NCBI RefSeq assembly: GCF_963678635.1
Contig: NW_026970665.1
Coordinates: 1 to 55,270 of the forward strand
Length of the DNA: 55,270 nt
Direction of reading: 5' to 3'
Source: Symsagittifera roscoffensis
Lineage: Eukaryota; Xenacoelomorpha; Acoela; Convolutidae
Below are positions 10,619 through 22,247 of this stretch, piece by piece. Position numbers and translations under genes: made by a program. The number at the start of each line of letters is the position of its first letter. Within the stretch, counting starts at the first letter, position 1. The notes beneath the pieces were generated by a model, which was given only the letters and a program-made list of their open reading frames with translations, was not told the origin of the DNA and searched no databases.

Positions 10619-13600
10619 CATTCGACCAGAATGGACGAAAATGCAGATTTGGCGATTTCGAATAGTTAGCAGCTAACCTTCTAAATTGACAGTTTTGAGA
10701 GGTTAGTGACGTTATTGGGACGATTAGTCAAACGATGAAGGTCAAAAAATTCTGGTATTTTGAAACTTTAAAAATTCGAACTGAGAAGTCGCACTTCTGA
10801 GAAACGGCAAAAACCGCCATTTTGGAAGAAAACCAGAAGAAAATCAAAAGAACAATAGTTGCGACGAAGATAACTACGAAAATATCGAAGATCAGAATTG
10901 AAGAAAAGGCAGAGTTAGCAGAGACCGCTCCGAGTTGCAACGATTGTGTCGCTACAATCGTTGCAAGGCCGTTCACAACAACGGTGAAGGGTAAAAAAAC
11001 AGCCTTCCGGAAAGAAGATAAGGGCGTTTTTCCCCGGATTCAGGAATTCGGAAGGGTCTCGGGATTTGAACTGAAACTGTTTTATATAAATTTTTAGCTT
11101 CCTTATTATGTCTTGAATTGAAATTATTTATTATTTGAATTCATTTTCCGACGATGAGAAGCTAGGAGTTAGGGGAAAGGGTTGATCCATCTTCGATGGA
11201 GATGATAATTTTTATCTACTGAACAAAAACAATAGTAATATAATAAGTAGTAGTAGCCCTGTTTTTGGGAGTGACCTCGTGGTCTGGGGATACTAGGACC
11301 CAGCCATGAGCTCACTAATTTTGCATGTAAACAAGTTAATTTGAGTGTTTTGACCGAAGCCGAAAGCAGTAACGTTTTTGTCGACCTGATGTTAGAAAGA
11401 CCACCAAAAGAACTGGCTTTGGTAGAGACGGTGAAAAGCATCTAGAGCTCTGTTTAGACGTTGGCCAGTCGTATTAGGACCTAGCTTTATTTTCCGTCGA
11501 TATGTACTTCCGGGCGAATGTTACATAGATGTTTTTATGGCGCTCCTGGGTGTTATTCTTTTTTAACATCATGACCGGCAGAACCGTTAACGAGCACTCC
11601 GAGCAGATGCTCATAAAAACGCCCTAAATAGGCCCTAACTGCCGGAGTGGAAGGGTAGTTCGGAACGCGGAAGCCGTCCGGATTTCTGTGAATAGCTTTT
11701 TAACCTAGTCAAGACCGAAAATTCACGAACCAGGAAGGGTGGGGGGATTCGCGGTCCCGTTATTTCCTGAGTGGTGCGTGACCAAAAACACTTAAAGATA
11801 TATAAGAAAACAAACAAAAAGTAGTATAGTACCCAGGAAAAACAACAAAAAAACATAAAAAAATAACCGAAAAAACCAAAAACAGTAAAAAAAAAGTATA
11901 AAATCAGTAGAAATCATCCCTCCAGACAAGATGTGATCCGACCCTCCCGTTGTTGATGATAGATATATTGTAGTTACAGGCATTTATATCAATCCGGATT
12001 GTTACGATCATTTTTGTAGCCCGTTTTTGAGTCTTGTACTGTAGGGTAATTTGAGTATTTAGCCACGTTAAGGCTAATTTGCGCTCAATCCGGAAGGGTC
12101 AGCTGATTTGCGCTCAATCCGGAAGGGTCTCGGGATTAGTGAAGAAGACTGATCCGGCAAGCAGTACAAGGAGTGAAAAGAGGGGGCTCAACGACAACAA
12201 CAGTCGACTGTTGGGTATCGTTAACAAGTTTTGTATGCCTTTTGGTACAAAAAATAAGATAGTAATCTGTGGGGGACTCGACAGTGCTGCACTGTAGTGA
12301 CCCTTCATCGAACTGCGAATTTCCGAGTTAAGCACATTAATTCGGATATTGAACAATTCCGGAGGGGTATAGTATTGTTAGTATCATTACTTATGTAGCC
12401 TATATTAATAATCTTATATCGTTTTTTAGAGAAAAACACAGTAAGCGGACCGGTTTTTAGGGTCAAAATAGCGATATTTTGATCCCCCACAAATCGCGAT
12501 TTTTGAGATATCGATATTTTTTGAAACGGAAAAAAGCACTAACTTAGTGAGTTAAAGTGTAACTGTGCTAGTATAATAGGTAGAACCGGTTGAATTTAGT
12601 TCAGAAGTGGTTGGAACTATTTTGGTACCAAATAGAAATTTTCGTGATTTCTGAATAAACGAAACACTATATATTAAGATAATTTTCTGAAAGTTTTGAG
12701 TTAGGACAGTAAAAATAGTTGTTCGGACAACGTCCACTAGTGAATTTGCAGGTTTTTAGACCCGTTTCTCGAAAACTTTCCGGATTACAGAGAACTCGAA
12801 CTTAACGTGTTTGATTCAGTGGATTCATCAATCCGAAGGGGTCCAAACAGCAAAGTTTTTCGCAAAATTTTTCAACTAAAGTGTTTCAGATCGGGTTTTC
12901 TGCATTGAAATAGAAGAGTATAGGCCTTCTGAGCTTGGATCAATGATTTTTAGGTCAAAAAGAACAGAATTGCGGAAAAAGTTAGGCGGAACCTATATGT
13001 GAGAAAATTTTTGAATTTAGATAAAAGACGTTTTGGTTAATAACTTTGGAACAACTGGGTAGATCCAGTTGATCTTAGTACCATTAGATCAGAAATTAGC
13101 TGAGGTGAGCTTACTAATAGGAACAGAAACTATTCGAAAAAGTAAGCGTGAAAGTTTTTTGAGATTGTTTTTTAGCAAATTCACCAATTCGGAAGGGTAG
13201 ACCCTTCAGGTTTTATAAAAAACTTTTTGGAAAGCCCTTACACCCCTACCGAAAGATGATAACGGTTGAATAAAGCAACTTCAAGCTGTTATAGAAGAAA
13301 ATTAAAGGTTAAAGGCACCAGAAAACCTTGATCGAGCCGAAATTAGGCTAGCGATAAGACCCTTCACCGTTAGTGTGAATTGTCAAATAAGAGGCTTAAC
13401 TTCAATCCGGAAGGGTCTAGGGAAGGACCACATACCCTTCCTTGTTGATACAAACAGCATAATAGCATCGGAGAACGTATCCTGAGAGGTATAGGTTGAA
13501 AATCAAGGGAGTCTCCGAAAAGCTAATTTCACAAAACCGGAGGGGTGTCAATCCGGAGGGGTCAAAACTTTTCCTAATTCGGAGGGTTCCCAATCCGGAG

Positions 13601-13746
13601 GAGTCTTGTTTTCACAAAACCGGAGGGGTCCCGATTCGAAGGCATCTTACATTTGCTAACCCAGAGGGGTCCCAATCCGGAGGGGGTCACATTTTTGCCA
13701 ATCCGGAGGGGTACTGTTTTTTGTCAACCCGGTGGGGTATTATTTT
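10619..13746 (+). mobile_element. Family D long non-coding region upstream of its LTR
   Basis: About 3.1 kb contain no credible protein gene. The region is homologous, in order and orientation, to 46740-48700 (for example the shared block GGGCGAATGTTACATAGA at 11513 and 47550). Its last 1.4 kb is homologous to 37540-38300, which lacks about 700 bp of it. It ends at an LTR, so it behaves like the 3' part of an LTR element. It is dotted with the motif GGAAGGGT and its complement ACCCTTC, and ends in an array of a related motif. Confidence 0.75.
13535..13740 (+). repeat. Array of CCGGAGGGGTC-like units
   Basis: About ten units of a motif close to CCGGAGGGGTC are spaced 15-30 bases apart, often with the spacer CCAAT or TTTTGCCAAT. 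The array ends about ten bases before the start of the family D LTR. The equivalent array at 38026-38296 has about eleven units. Individual units vary by one or two bases (CCGGAGGAGTC, CCAGAGGGGTC, CCGGTGGGGTA). The purine-rich core GGAGGGG resembles a polypurine tract. Confidence 0.9.
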
Positions 13747-14365
13747 TGTTAAAGGACTTAGGTAAACAGAAGAAAAGACAAAAGTGAGGGGTGTTAGGTT
13801 TTTAGGAGACAGGCTAGCAACCAGTGACTGCACTGGTAACTTGCCTTTCAAAAAAGACCAGACCAAAGAGAACAGGTCCAAATTCGGGTATTCGCGACAC
13901 TAATTCTAAATTAAAAAAAGAGTGTGTAACTCATTGGTGTGGATTGAAACTCAAAACATTTCTGAGAAAAGTGACTGCCCTGAGGACTTTAGTAGGTCTA
14001 GCTCGGACAGTTCGAAGGCAGATAGGTAACAGGAGACTCGGTGGGTGCAATAGACGCCCACTTGAGAAAGTTACTACCTTCAAGTTTTGTCTGTTTGGTG
14101 GCACCAAGCAGGGAAAGCTCTTTCTTTAAAATACAAGTTCGACTATTGTACTGCGACCGACTAAGAGTAAAATACACATACGTTTTTCATAGAGTATTCT
14201 TATTTTGTTATTTCTGGTTTTAAATCAGCAATTTGTGCTTGATTGGGTAGTGAATACACTATCTTTTAAAATGACTGATATCATCATACTGTGCTAGTTC
14301 TCAAATCTTACGACTAATAATCGATTATTGAGAATAAATTGTATACACGCTGTACATTGATAACA
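13747..14365 (+). repeat. Family D LTR, copy without host insert
   Basis: The segment begins TGTTA and ends TAACA, an inverted terminal pair typical of LTRs. Copies begin at 36116 and 38301, and the latter ends at 39549 with the same TAACA. Sequence upstream is the conserved non-coding region and array; sequence downstream is a conserved leader and a gag-like gene, so the LTR lies between a 3' end and a 5' end. No second LTR for this copy is in the window. Confidence 0.75.
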
Positions 14366-14493
14366 TACAAGGTTTCCTAGTCACTACTTAATAGAAAATT
14401 TTGAAATTTATTTGTGTCGTGTTATTATTATCAAAAGTCAAACTAGAAGGATACTAGCAATCGAATTGAGTGTATAGAAGTGATAAATTTAAA

Positions 14494-15211
14494 ATGAGTC
14501 TAGACAAGTCAGGGATACCTAAACTAGGTGATAGCTCCAGGAAATTCATAGCTGAAAAGCAAAGAAAAGCAATGACCGACCCTTTGTGGAACGGATCACA
14601 CGAACCCGGACCGACAAAGGGGAGACGGTTTCAGGTGGAATGGTTGAAACCAGGAGTCAAAAGTCCTCAGATGAGCGAAAAGCTATGCTAGAAGTGGAGG
14701 TCCATCCGGACCAGGCCATGAATGAGAGCCGGGAAATACATGGATCGGAGGGGAGAGGAAACAGAAGGCTGGCTAGTGAATCTACGCCGGTAGAACGGGC
14801 CAAAATTTTGCCACTTCCACCGGGACACTCTACTGTCCGACATCTCTACTGAAATTAAAGCAACTAGAAGGTCTCCCACAGACAACACCATGATGGCAGG
14901 CGTGGCGGAGAAACAGGCGACGTCCTCTTCGTTTTCAGAAAGAGTGAAGAACACTTTAGGAAACATTTTTCCATTCACCATGGGAGTGGGTACAGGAGAT
15001 GAAGGTGAATCCCAGGAGGAAGAAGAGTACGATGACGAGCAAGTTGACTTTGGATCTCGAGTCAGCCTCAATAGTTCGACTCAGGAGAATGAAGCATACA
15101 CCGACAGAGAGACTGGTACCATGGACCAGTTTGGTGTAGTGAGGACAATAAGCAAAACCACTAACACATCAGGCCAGTCAAGAGACTTTGTGAGTATGAC
15201 GAATTCAGACG
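14494..15211 (+). pseudogene. Family D gag N-terminus, truncated (copy 1)
   Basis: The start codon follows the LTR and a 130-base leader that is conserved with the copy at 39550-39684. The protein starts MSLDKSGIPKLGDSSRKF. A frameshift near 14590 moves it into a second frame (ITRTRTDKGETVSG), and a further one near 14850 leads to MMAGVAEKQATSSSFSERVKN. The remainder is a serine- and glutamate-rich region (FTMGVGTGDEGESQEEEEYDDEQ), matching gag of element C. Homology stops at TNSDV near 15211, where minus-strand pol of element B begins head-on. Confidence 0.85.
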
Positions 15212-17180
15212 TGTTGTCCCAGGACTGGGGTCTCGAGTCAACACTTGAGTCGACTGATTCCTCAACATCATATTCCAAGTTGTCTGAGATGTTTCTTGAC
15301 TCCCCGGACAAAACTCTGTCCATCGGTCGCTTCAAAGCCGACTCCCCGGACAAAATTCTGCCCCTAGGTGGTCTAGTCAGCCTCTCCCCGGACAAGTCGT
15401 CCTGCACGGGCTCAAAGGTGTCTGACTCCTCAGAGGAGACGTCCTTGACTGGCTCGAAGGTGTCAGACTCCCCGGACATTGTCTCGTCCACGGACGAACA
15501 ATCTGGGCTTGGCTCGTATTCCTCTTTTGCATCCGTGAAGTGCACTCTCCTCGTGAAGCTAGATTTCGATCTGATCCTGACTTCCTCAGTAGTTTGGTTC
15601 TGGTTCAATGTTCCATATTCAGTGAACGAAGTTCTCAACAAGACTTCTTTCGGCATCGAGGTCACCAGCTGGTTGACGATCGACCTGCAATCCCGTTCAA
15701 CGCCTCGGCTGCGAATGGACACTGGCCTCTTCGCTGTTCTCTCGGTGACAGTCAACCGCTGCATGGTCTCCATCCATTCACGATCATGCCTATCCACTTC
15801 CCTATCCAACAAGTCGCGGAGTTTTCCCATGACCTCCGGCGCCACGTTCACCGTCTTGTTCAATAAAGCGATGCTGTTTATACCCAGCCTGGTCAGTTCT
15901 TGCTGTACCAAGTTGGATCGGACTAGCAGATCCAACGGAACGGGCTCGCCTCTGGCTAAAAGCTTTATCTCCGCGGCCGTCTCCACTGGAAGGTCAGGGT
16001 GTCCAGGTATAGGATGTCCTGACTTGTCTAACGACCTAGTAAGTGTCAGCTTGTCGTAGGTTTCTTTGTCCAGAAAGGAAAACCCGTCTTTGATCTCTGA
16101 TTGGTTAGCTTGCTTCTCCTCGAGGCGCTCATAAAATTCTGTCTTTTTACTGAGGCTATCTGCGTTCTGGTGCTTGTCACGGGTACGGTGCTCTATGATC
16201 ATGTGGTATCCATCCAGGCGCACAATCCAACGACCAATATAGCTTTGGTCCATCGAATAGGTTTTCAGCCAGGCAAGGGCACGATTATCCACACGTAACT
16301 TGAAGGGAGCACTCCCCAAGTAGGCCCTGTATTTTTCCACGAAAGTGATCACCGCAAACATCTCCGCTTTTGGTGCGCCGTACTTCATTTCAGTATCACT
16401 CAGGACTTTACTCCCGTAGGCTATCGGACGAAGAACCGTTCTCCCGTTCCACTCCTGCTCTTGGTGAAGTATGCCCGATATCGCAACCACTGATGCATCC
16501 GTGTCCAGCACGAACATTCCCTTCTCTGTTGGCATGCCGAGGACCGGTGCCTCGCAAAGTTCACGCTTGATGTTTTCAAATGAAACTTGTGCCTCATCAG
16601 TCCCGGTGAACTTTTTGCCCTTGTTTCTCATCAGCCTCTGCATGGGGTATATCTTGTCAGCATACCCCTTGATGAACTCTCGATAATAATTTGCGAATCC
16701 CAGAAAACTCATCAGCTGTGTATCTGTTTTAGGTGCCTTCCAGGTCAGCACCGCTTCAACCGCTTCGGGATCTGGTCTCACTCCATGTTTGTCAACCAGG
16801 CGGCCCAGATACTTTATGGAATCCCTGAGGATTTCACACTTAGAGGGTTTGCATTTCAGACCCGCCTGCTTCATGCAAGAAAACACCTCCTCCAACCTCT
16901 CTATGTGGTCTTCTAAGGTTGGTGTTGCAATCACGACATCATCGACATAACACATAATGAGATTCCCGTATTTCTTAGTGACGCTCGTGAGTGCCTGGGC
17001 CATCAGTCGCTGGAATGTGGCCGTCGCGTTGCACAATCCGAATGGCATCCTCTTCCACTGGAACAGTCCCAGCTCACACGCGAAACCTGTTTTCTCTCGA
17101 TCTTGCTTTCTGAGTGGCACTTGCCAGAATGCGGAGCCCAAATCCAACGTCGTGAAGAACTTAGCGTCTCGCAGCTTCAT
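15212..17180 (-). CDS. Gypsy-B pol: reverse transcriptase, RNase H and linker
   Basis: One frame of about 656 gypsy codons is open, plus an antisense tail. The reverse transcriptase palm starts at AKFFTTLDLGSAFWQ, so the fingers are deleted. The catalytic YVDD is intact (residues 78-81). RNase H residues are all visible: DTDAS (226-230), the Glu of KAEM (273), the Asp of RVDNR (298) and the Asp of QNADSLSK (341). Residues 360-560 are a linker. At 568-628 a (L/M)SGES motif recurs about every 14-20 residues. Integrase is absent. The frame runs on to 15081 only because it reads the antisense of the family D gag. A start codon shared with the family is not present. Confidence 0.88.
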
Positions 17181-19895
17181 TCAAGTTCCTCATCCTAAAC
17201 GTCGCTACTACGACTTGGTTCGGTTTTAATCTAACTTTTCGATCCAGAAAAATCGGCACCTTGGCCTGATTAATTAAGATCTTATTAAGGGGTCTTTTCT
17301 CATACTTTCTCTCAGGATCCTTGATCCTAATCAATCCGTCGTTGAGATCGATCGTGACGTCAAAGTTGCGAACGAAATCCCTTCCTAGGATGAACTGGTC
17401 GGATTCGTCCAAATTCTCTACTACTAGGAAGCTCATCCAAAGATGTCTTCCTCCGAGCTGCAGTGAAATGATCGGGGTTCGTCCGGCGACATAGATCGCT
17501 CCCTGATTGGCAGCTGCCAACCTGATGTTTGTCGGTATGAGATCCGACCTTTCGAAACCCATGTCGGTCCAAGTTTTGACTGGCATGACACTAACCACTG
17601 CTCCCGTGTCTAGCAGTCCCTTTACTGAAAGTTGTCTGCCTTGCACGTCCAGAACGTGTGCGGCCAGATCGGCCTCGCAACCAATATGCACCGCATCTTG
17701 TTCGAGCATCGCGTTGTGTCCGATTCGTCTGACCTTCAGCTCCTCTTTACCAATGTATATCCGGCCAACCTGATCGTTCGCATCAGTTATGTGAGCTTTC
17801 GTGTAGATATTGATGCCATCTACATTCATCAGGATCGGGTAAGGGCCATGGACATCGATATAATGTCCGTCCACTTTCATCAGCCTCGGACCTCCCGTTG
17901 TGAGCAGCGCTCGCACTGCCCTGGAGTCCAGTTTGGGATCCTTCTCCTTCAGGTAGTCGGCATAGATGTCCAGGTGGACTAGTGTAATCTCGGATGGTTC
18001 ACTCAAGTTCTTGACCACCTGGTGCCCTGCGACTGAGATGATGGACATTATTTTGGTCCCCGCCTTCGTCATGCCGAAAGTCTTACCAGATATAACGTTC
18101 AGTTTTAGTCCCTGTTTCTTGGGCTCCTCTTTGTCTTCTGCTTCTGTCGTTTTACCCAGGACATTAAGACTTTCCCGAAGATCTGTGCTCTCCAGCTCCG
18201 ACCTTACCCATTGCTCCACTTCTTTCGTGGCTAGGTCCTGTTTGACATTCTGCAGCGCTGTCCTTGCCGCCAGGCCGTAATCCACCTTGAGTGGGCTAGA
18301 CGACTCTGCTTCGAGGTTCGAGGCTACCACCTCGTCAGGCCATGTCTTAACCTTTTTGGTCGTAAAGGTGCTCGGTGTCGTCTCCTTTCTCCGAGATTCA
18401 GCCTCGTTCATCAGACGTGCTCGACTGGCCTTGACACCCGAAAGCGCCTCTTCGTGGCGGGGATGTTTCGCGTCCGCTACTGCGTCCCAAAATTGAGTAC
18501 AATCCGACTTGAAGTGTCCCTCCAGATTACAGAAGAAACACCTCGGACCATATTTCATGATGAGCCCTCTGACGTACTCCTCATGATCCTCGTCGGTCGC
18601 GTCGGCGTCCTCGAGAAAGTAGCCTATGGCCTTCATGTTCTGCTTGTATGCAGAGCACGCAGAAACGTGGTGGTCCATCGAACCACAATTCGCACACGAC
18701 CTCTTCTTGTCCATGTCATCGCGAGGTTTGTACCAACTGGAATTCGCACCAGTGTTTGTCCCGCTATAGTTGCCATAATTGCTGTAACGGTTTTGCGCCC
18801 TCGGTTTTATGAGTAAATACTCGCGTGACTTCATACGCAAGTCGTCGGGCGTGGGTACCTGGTCAAGCGACAGGGTGAAGTGAGTGGCCAACATCGTCTT
18901 CAGCTCCTCACTCCTTACTCCATCCATAAACTTCGAAGCAATCGCCAAGTTTCGCTCGGATATTCTCTCATCCGGGTTGCTTCTCCTCATGAGCAATTCA
19001 AGGTCGTCCAAGAATTTATCTATTGATTCTTCATCTCTCTGACGCCTCTTCTCGAACTTCACCATGGCCTGGTGCCCTTGTACTCCAGAGCCGAAACGAT
19101 TCAGCAGGATGTCGAATATCTTGCGAGCGCTGTCTCTCTCATTGGCTCTTTTCGCCATTACACAATTTAATGCAGTACCCTCCAGGTTGCTTGTCAGCGC
19201 GCTGCACTCTTGTTTCTTGGAGAGATTCGCTTCCTCAAAGTGTAACTTCATCACTTCTATCCAAGTATCAATGCAGCCGTCTGACTCGTCTTTATATGAC
19301 TTCGGCTTTTTCAGTGTCCTTCTTGACCTCTCTCCTCTCTCGGTTGACTTCGAGAGCTTGGTGATGAATGTTTCAAGAGATCTGTTCAGAGGCTCAAACA
19401 TCGAGGCATACATCGTTGTGTCTTGCGAGAGTGTAGTCAGATCTGGTACTGAACTGACTTGTGGCACGGTTGGCAATCTTGTCTCCGGGGTGGCATCTGC
19501 CTCCGGCGGTACTGGATTCGTCCAGCCAGGCCTCTGCGGGGCTGCCCTTGGCCGCTCCTTGTTTCTATGTTCGTAGTTCGTTCTCGAGCCTTGCTGGGCT
19601 CTGGCACTGTTGCCCGTACCATCTCCAACATTCGCATGGCTTGAGCGCTCCCTTGAGTTGGAATGCTCCTGCCAACTACTCCCATTCAGGATCGCGTCAA
19701 GCTTCCGCATCATCAAGTCAGATTTGGCGTCTAACCTCTTCTCCAGGCCAGTCATCGTTTGGGCGTAGGTATTATCATGATCATTCAATAATCGCTCGAT
19801 CTCTCTTGTCATCCTTGCCTCTCTTTCCTCTGACTCTTTGTTTGCCTGTGCCAGGCTCTCAGCCAGGCATTGATCGGTGTTACGAATCAATTGGT
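17161..19895 (-). CDS. Gypsy-B gag-protease polyprotein
   Basis: This is an uninterrupted frame of 909 codons. The N-terminal 70 residues are charged and probably coiled coil. A capsid-like region at about 165-365 includes WIEVMKLHFEEANLSKKQEC. Two CX2CX4HX4C zinc knuckles follow at 399-412 and 451-464. After a charged region, the aspartic protease begins with GLLDTGAVVSVMP (DTGA at 761-764) and continues to ILGRDFVRNFDV. It would package and process the element's RNA and proteins. The 5' end is truncated against a reverse transcriptase fragment at about 19895, so the true start is missing. The 3' end overlaps pol by 20 bases because the end of protease and the reverse transcriptase fingers were deleted. 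Confidence 0.9.
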
Positions 19896-21841
19896 TCGAG
19901 TCTTAAAATCAAGTCTTCAATTTCGCTGTCAAAAATTGGCTCCGTCCAATTTTTTTGGATTTCATTTTCCGGAGCCATTTCAATTTTTCCAACTTCAAAC
20001 CACCGTTTCAGCGCATAATCATAGGTTCCATCCACATGCTCCAAACCAAAGATTTCGCTCAAGGCATCTTTCGCTCCTACTGCTGAGGCTAAGAAAGCGG
20101 GTAAAGCGAGTAGACGAGCGGAAGAAACGCCCAAGCCACCTTTGGCTGCCGGGAGAACTGCTTGTAAAAACTGGTTATCATCCATTTTCACGTTAGTGAC
20201 CTTGCCTAACGAATTTCTTAGTAATTTGTCGTAGCGTTCCAAAAAATCATTTTGCAAAAAACAAGGCCTCGTACGCAAAAATATAGGAATTTTGGCATGC
20301 TAAAGCAATTTTTCAGGAGGTAAAAACCATAATGGGCGTCTACTTTGTCAATGACATCCGATATTTTTTCAAGCTCCATAATTTTTTCGTCGAGCAACTC
20401 TTTTCGGCAAAGTTCGCCGATTGGAGATCCTAAAATGAGGAGTTCTTCTTTTGTTTTAATTTCTATTTTTGGGCAAATTTTTCGAAATTGTGTTATAATT
20501 GAATTATACTGTGTACTAGTAGTCGGTCCCAAAAAACAAAAATCGCACTTCTCAGTGTTCAAGCTCAGGCCGTAAATTTGCTCCGATTTCAGAATGCTTT
20601 TAAGGTCCTGGAGTACTACCTTATATTCGTCGGCTAAATTTCGTCATCTAAATTCCAAATGTTAATTTTCGACTCCAACTGTTTGACTAGTGTATGAATT
20701 GTTTCAGCAAAAAGGGGTGGGACTTCAGGATCACCTTGCTGAGTTCTGTCTTCTGACATTATGATATAGCTTCCGTAAAAAAGGTAACTAGGTTCACCAT
20801 ACGCGTAATGGGTGTAATTATACAATTCGGGACGCTTTGAACAAATATGATTCAGCATTGTTTCTCTATTTAGAGAGTTAAAGGCATTCTTAAAATCTAG
20901 TTTTAAAAGAATGGTGCAATTTGGATTGTCGTCGCGTTCATTTAGGTTTCGAAACGAGTGTGCAGCTATTTCTGCTCCTCGTTTGGTACCGCATCCTACC
21001 TGTACGTTTCCGAAAAAATTTTGTCGCTCGGAGAGGGCCTTGCTTTCAGCGCATTTAGACGCGATGCGTCTCAGCGTGTTGCCTATGGCAATCGGTCTCA
21101 ACCCTCCGTCTATCTTTATGAGGGCGATAAGCTTTGCGCCAAAAAAGAAAGGTCTTAGGGGTTCGGGTATTTTGCCATCTCCAACGAGGTTTATCAGCTT
21201 AGTAAGCGATTTCAGAAAATTAAGTCCTGCACTGCCATTTGACTTACTAACAAGATCTTTAAAAAATTGATGAAATATTTTATCAGGACCTGCTGCTGAT
21301 CCGTTCGGAAAGGACATTATCGCTTTGTATAGATCAAAATCGGTTACGAAAAAACTATCCAAATTTTTTGGATTTGGAGCTGCAACTCTGGCTCGCCGAG
21401 GGTGCTTAGACAGCAATTTTTGATAGTTATCAGTTGAAAAAGGGGCAATTTTGTCATCCGAAGCAGCAAGCCTTATTCCTCCCTTTACACTTCCTTCATC
21501 GAGCTTACTACTTTTTAGCTTTATTCTCTGCTGGAGGTCACTCAGAGGCGGGCTTGAAACTTGGGGATGGGGTTTTGGAAGTGCCACGTCATTTGCTCGA
21601 TTTTTTTATTTATCAAAGAGCTCATGCTTGTGGTCTGTTTGCGTCCACTTCTTTTCGGTTGCTCCAAAAAAAACAAGAACGACGTTAAAAAAGTTAGCCA
21701 TTTTGTAGCATCTTCTATATTGTAGACGATGTCATTTATTTTGTCCGACAGACTTTCCGCCAAGGGAACACGCGAGTCTTTTGGTACTCTCTTGAGTACT
21801 CGGACATTTGAGATGGCTGTATTAACATAATTATCTAGCAC
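19896..21841 (-). pseudogene. Non-LTR-like reverse transcriptase, truncated and frameshifted
   Basis: The upstream part (21841-21542) reads SLSDKINDIVYNIEDATKWL. A frameshift leads into 21587-20634, with reverse transcriptase motifs: GGLRPIAIGNTLRRIASKC, the motif A aspartate in KLDFKNAFNSLNR, and QQGDPEVPPLF (motif B). Motif C reads NLDD where YLDD or FADD is expected, followed by a stop. Two further frames (20562-20218 and 20278-19893) carry TEKCDFCFLGP and the thumb-like KGGLGVSSARLLALPAFLASA. It ends where gag of element B begins. It is inactive. Confidence 0.82.
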
Positions 21842-22247
21842 TAAATCATTACCTATTATTCTTTTTTAACAGATTTTACATCAACGCATAAAGGACAGTG
21901 AAACCATTGGGTTTTCTTAGAGTCGCTAAGAGAAATTTTTATACAAGTAATATGATACCAACTAGAACAACAATCACATCTAATCCAATTTATCAGTCCT
22001 GAAGGTTTTCAGCAATCTTTGCTTGTACACTTTTTGTTGTTTTTCCTCATCTTCCACAAAGTGATCAGTTCTCCTAGATGATTAAAAACAGTCATGCAGG
22101 CTGGAATATTTAAATATACTCTTTACTCAAGCCTTTCTAAAAAAATAGTAAGCGTCTCTAAAGCCACAAACTAAAATCAAAAAGCAAATTTATAAATGCA
22201 ACAAATTCTTTAATGTTCAAAACTCAACTAAATGTTTCAGTTTTCAA
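21842..22247. other. AT-rich spacer without recognised genes
   Basis: I see no open frame, repeat or structural RNA that I can support between the reverse transcriptase remnant on the left and the unrecognised minus-strand gene on the right. Confidence 0.4.

Larger units (their letters stand above)
15212..19895 (-). mobile_element. Gypsy-B: best-preserved Ty3/gypsy-like copy
   Basis: Gag-protease and pol remain open over nearly 4.7 kb, unlike every other element here, so this is probably the youngest insertion. It lacks both LTRs, the gag start, the reverse transcriptase fingers and integrase. The left end meets an oppositely oriented family D gag at 15211/15212. The right end meets the truncated reverse transcriptase at 19895/19896. 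Intact active sites with large deletions suggest truncation by rearrangement more than by slow decay. Confidence 0.88.

Noticed and set aside
10822-11097. Small basic open frame in the family D non-coding region
   Set aside because: The diverged copy at 46862-47056 does not keep the frame or the residues beyond the first few, so coding is not supported.
13535-13740. CRISPR-like array
   Set aside because: Units are short, variable and separated by spacers of 5-20 bases that are themselves similar. The genome is eukaryotic and no cas genes exist.
13496-13765. Open frames through the CCGGAGGGGTC arrays (also 38043-38315) giving NPEG-like repeat peptides
   Set aside because: They are translations of a non-coding repeat. 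The frame is not kept constant between the two arrays, and there is no start context or homologous product.
14890-16059. Long plus-strand open frame of 389 codons
   Set aside because: Only the first 105 or so codons are gag. After 15211 it is the antisense of pol of element B, whose minus-strand frame has all the reverse transcriptase and RNase H motifs.
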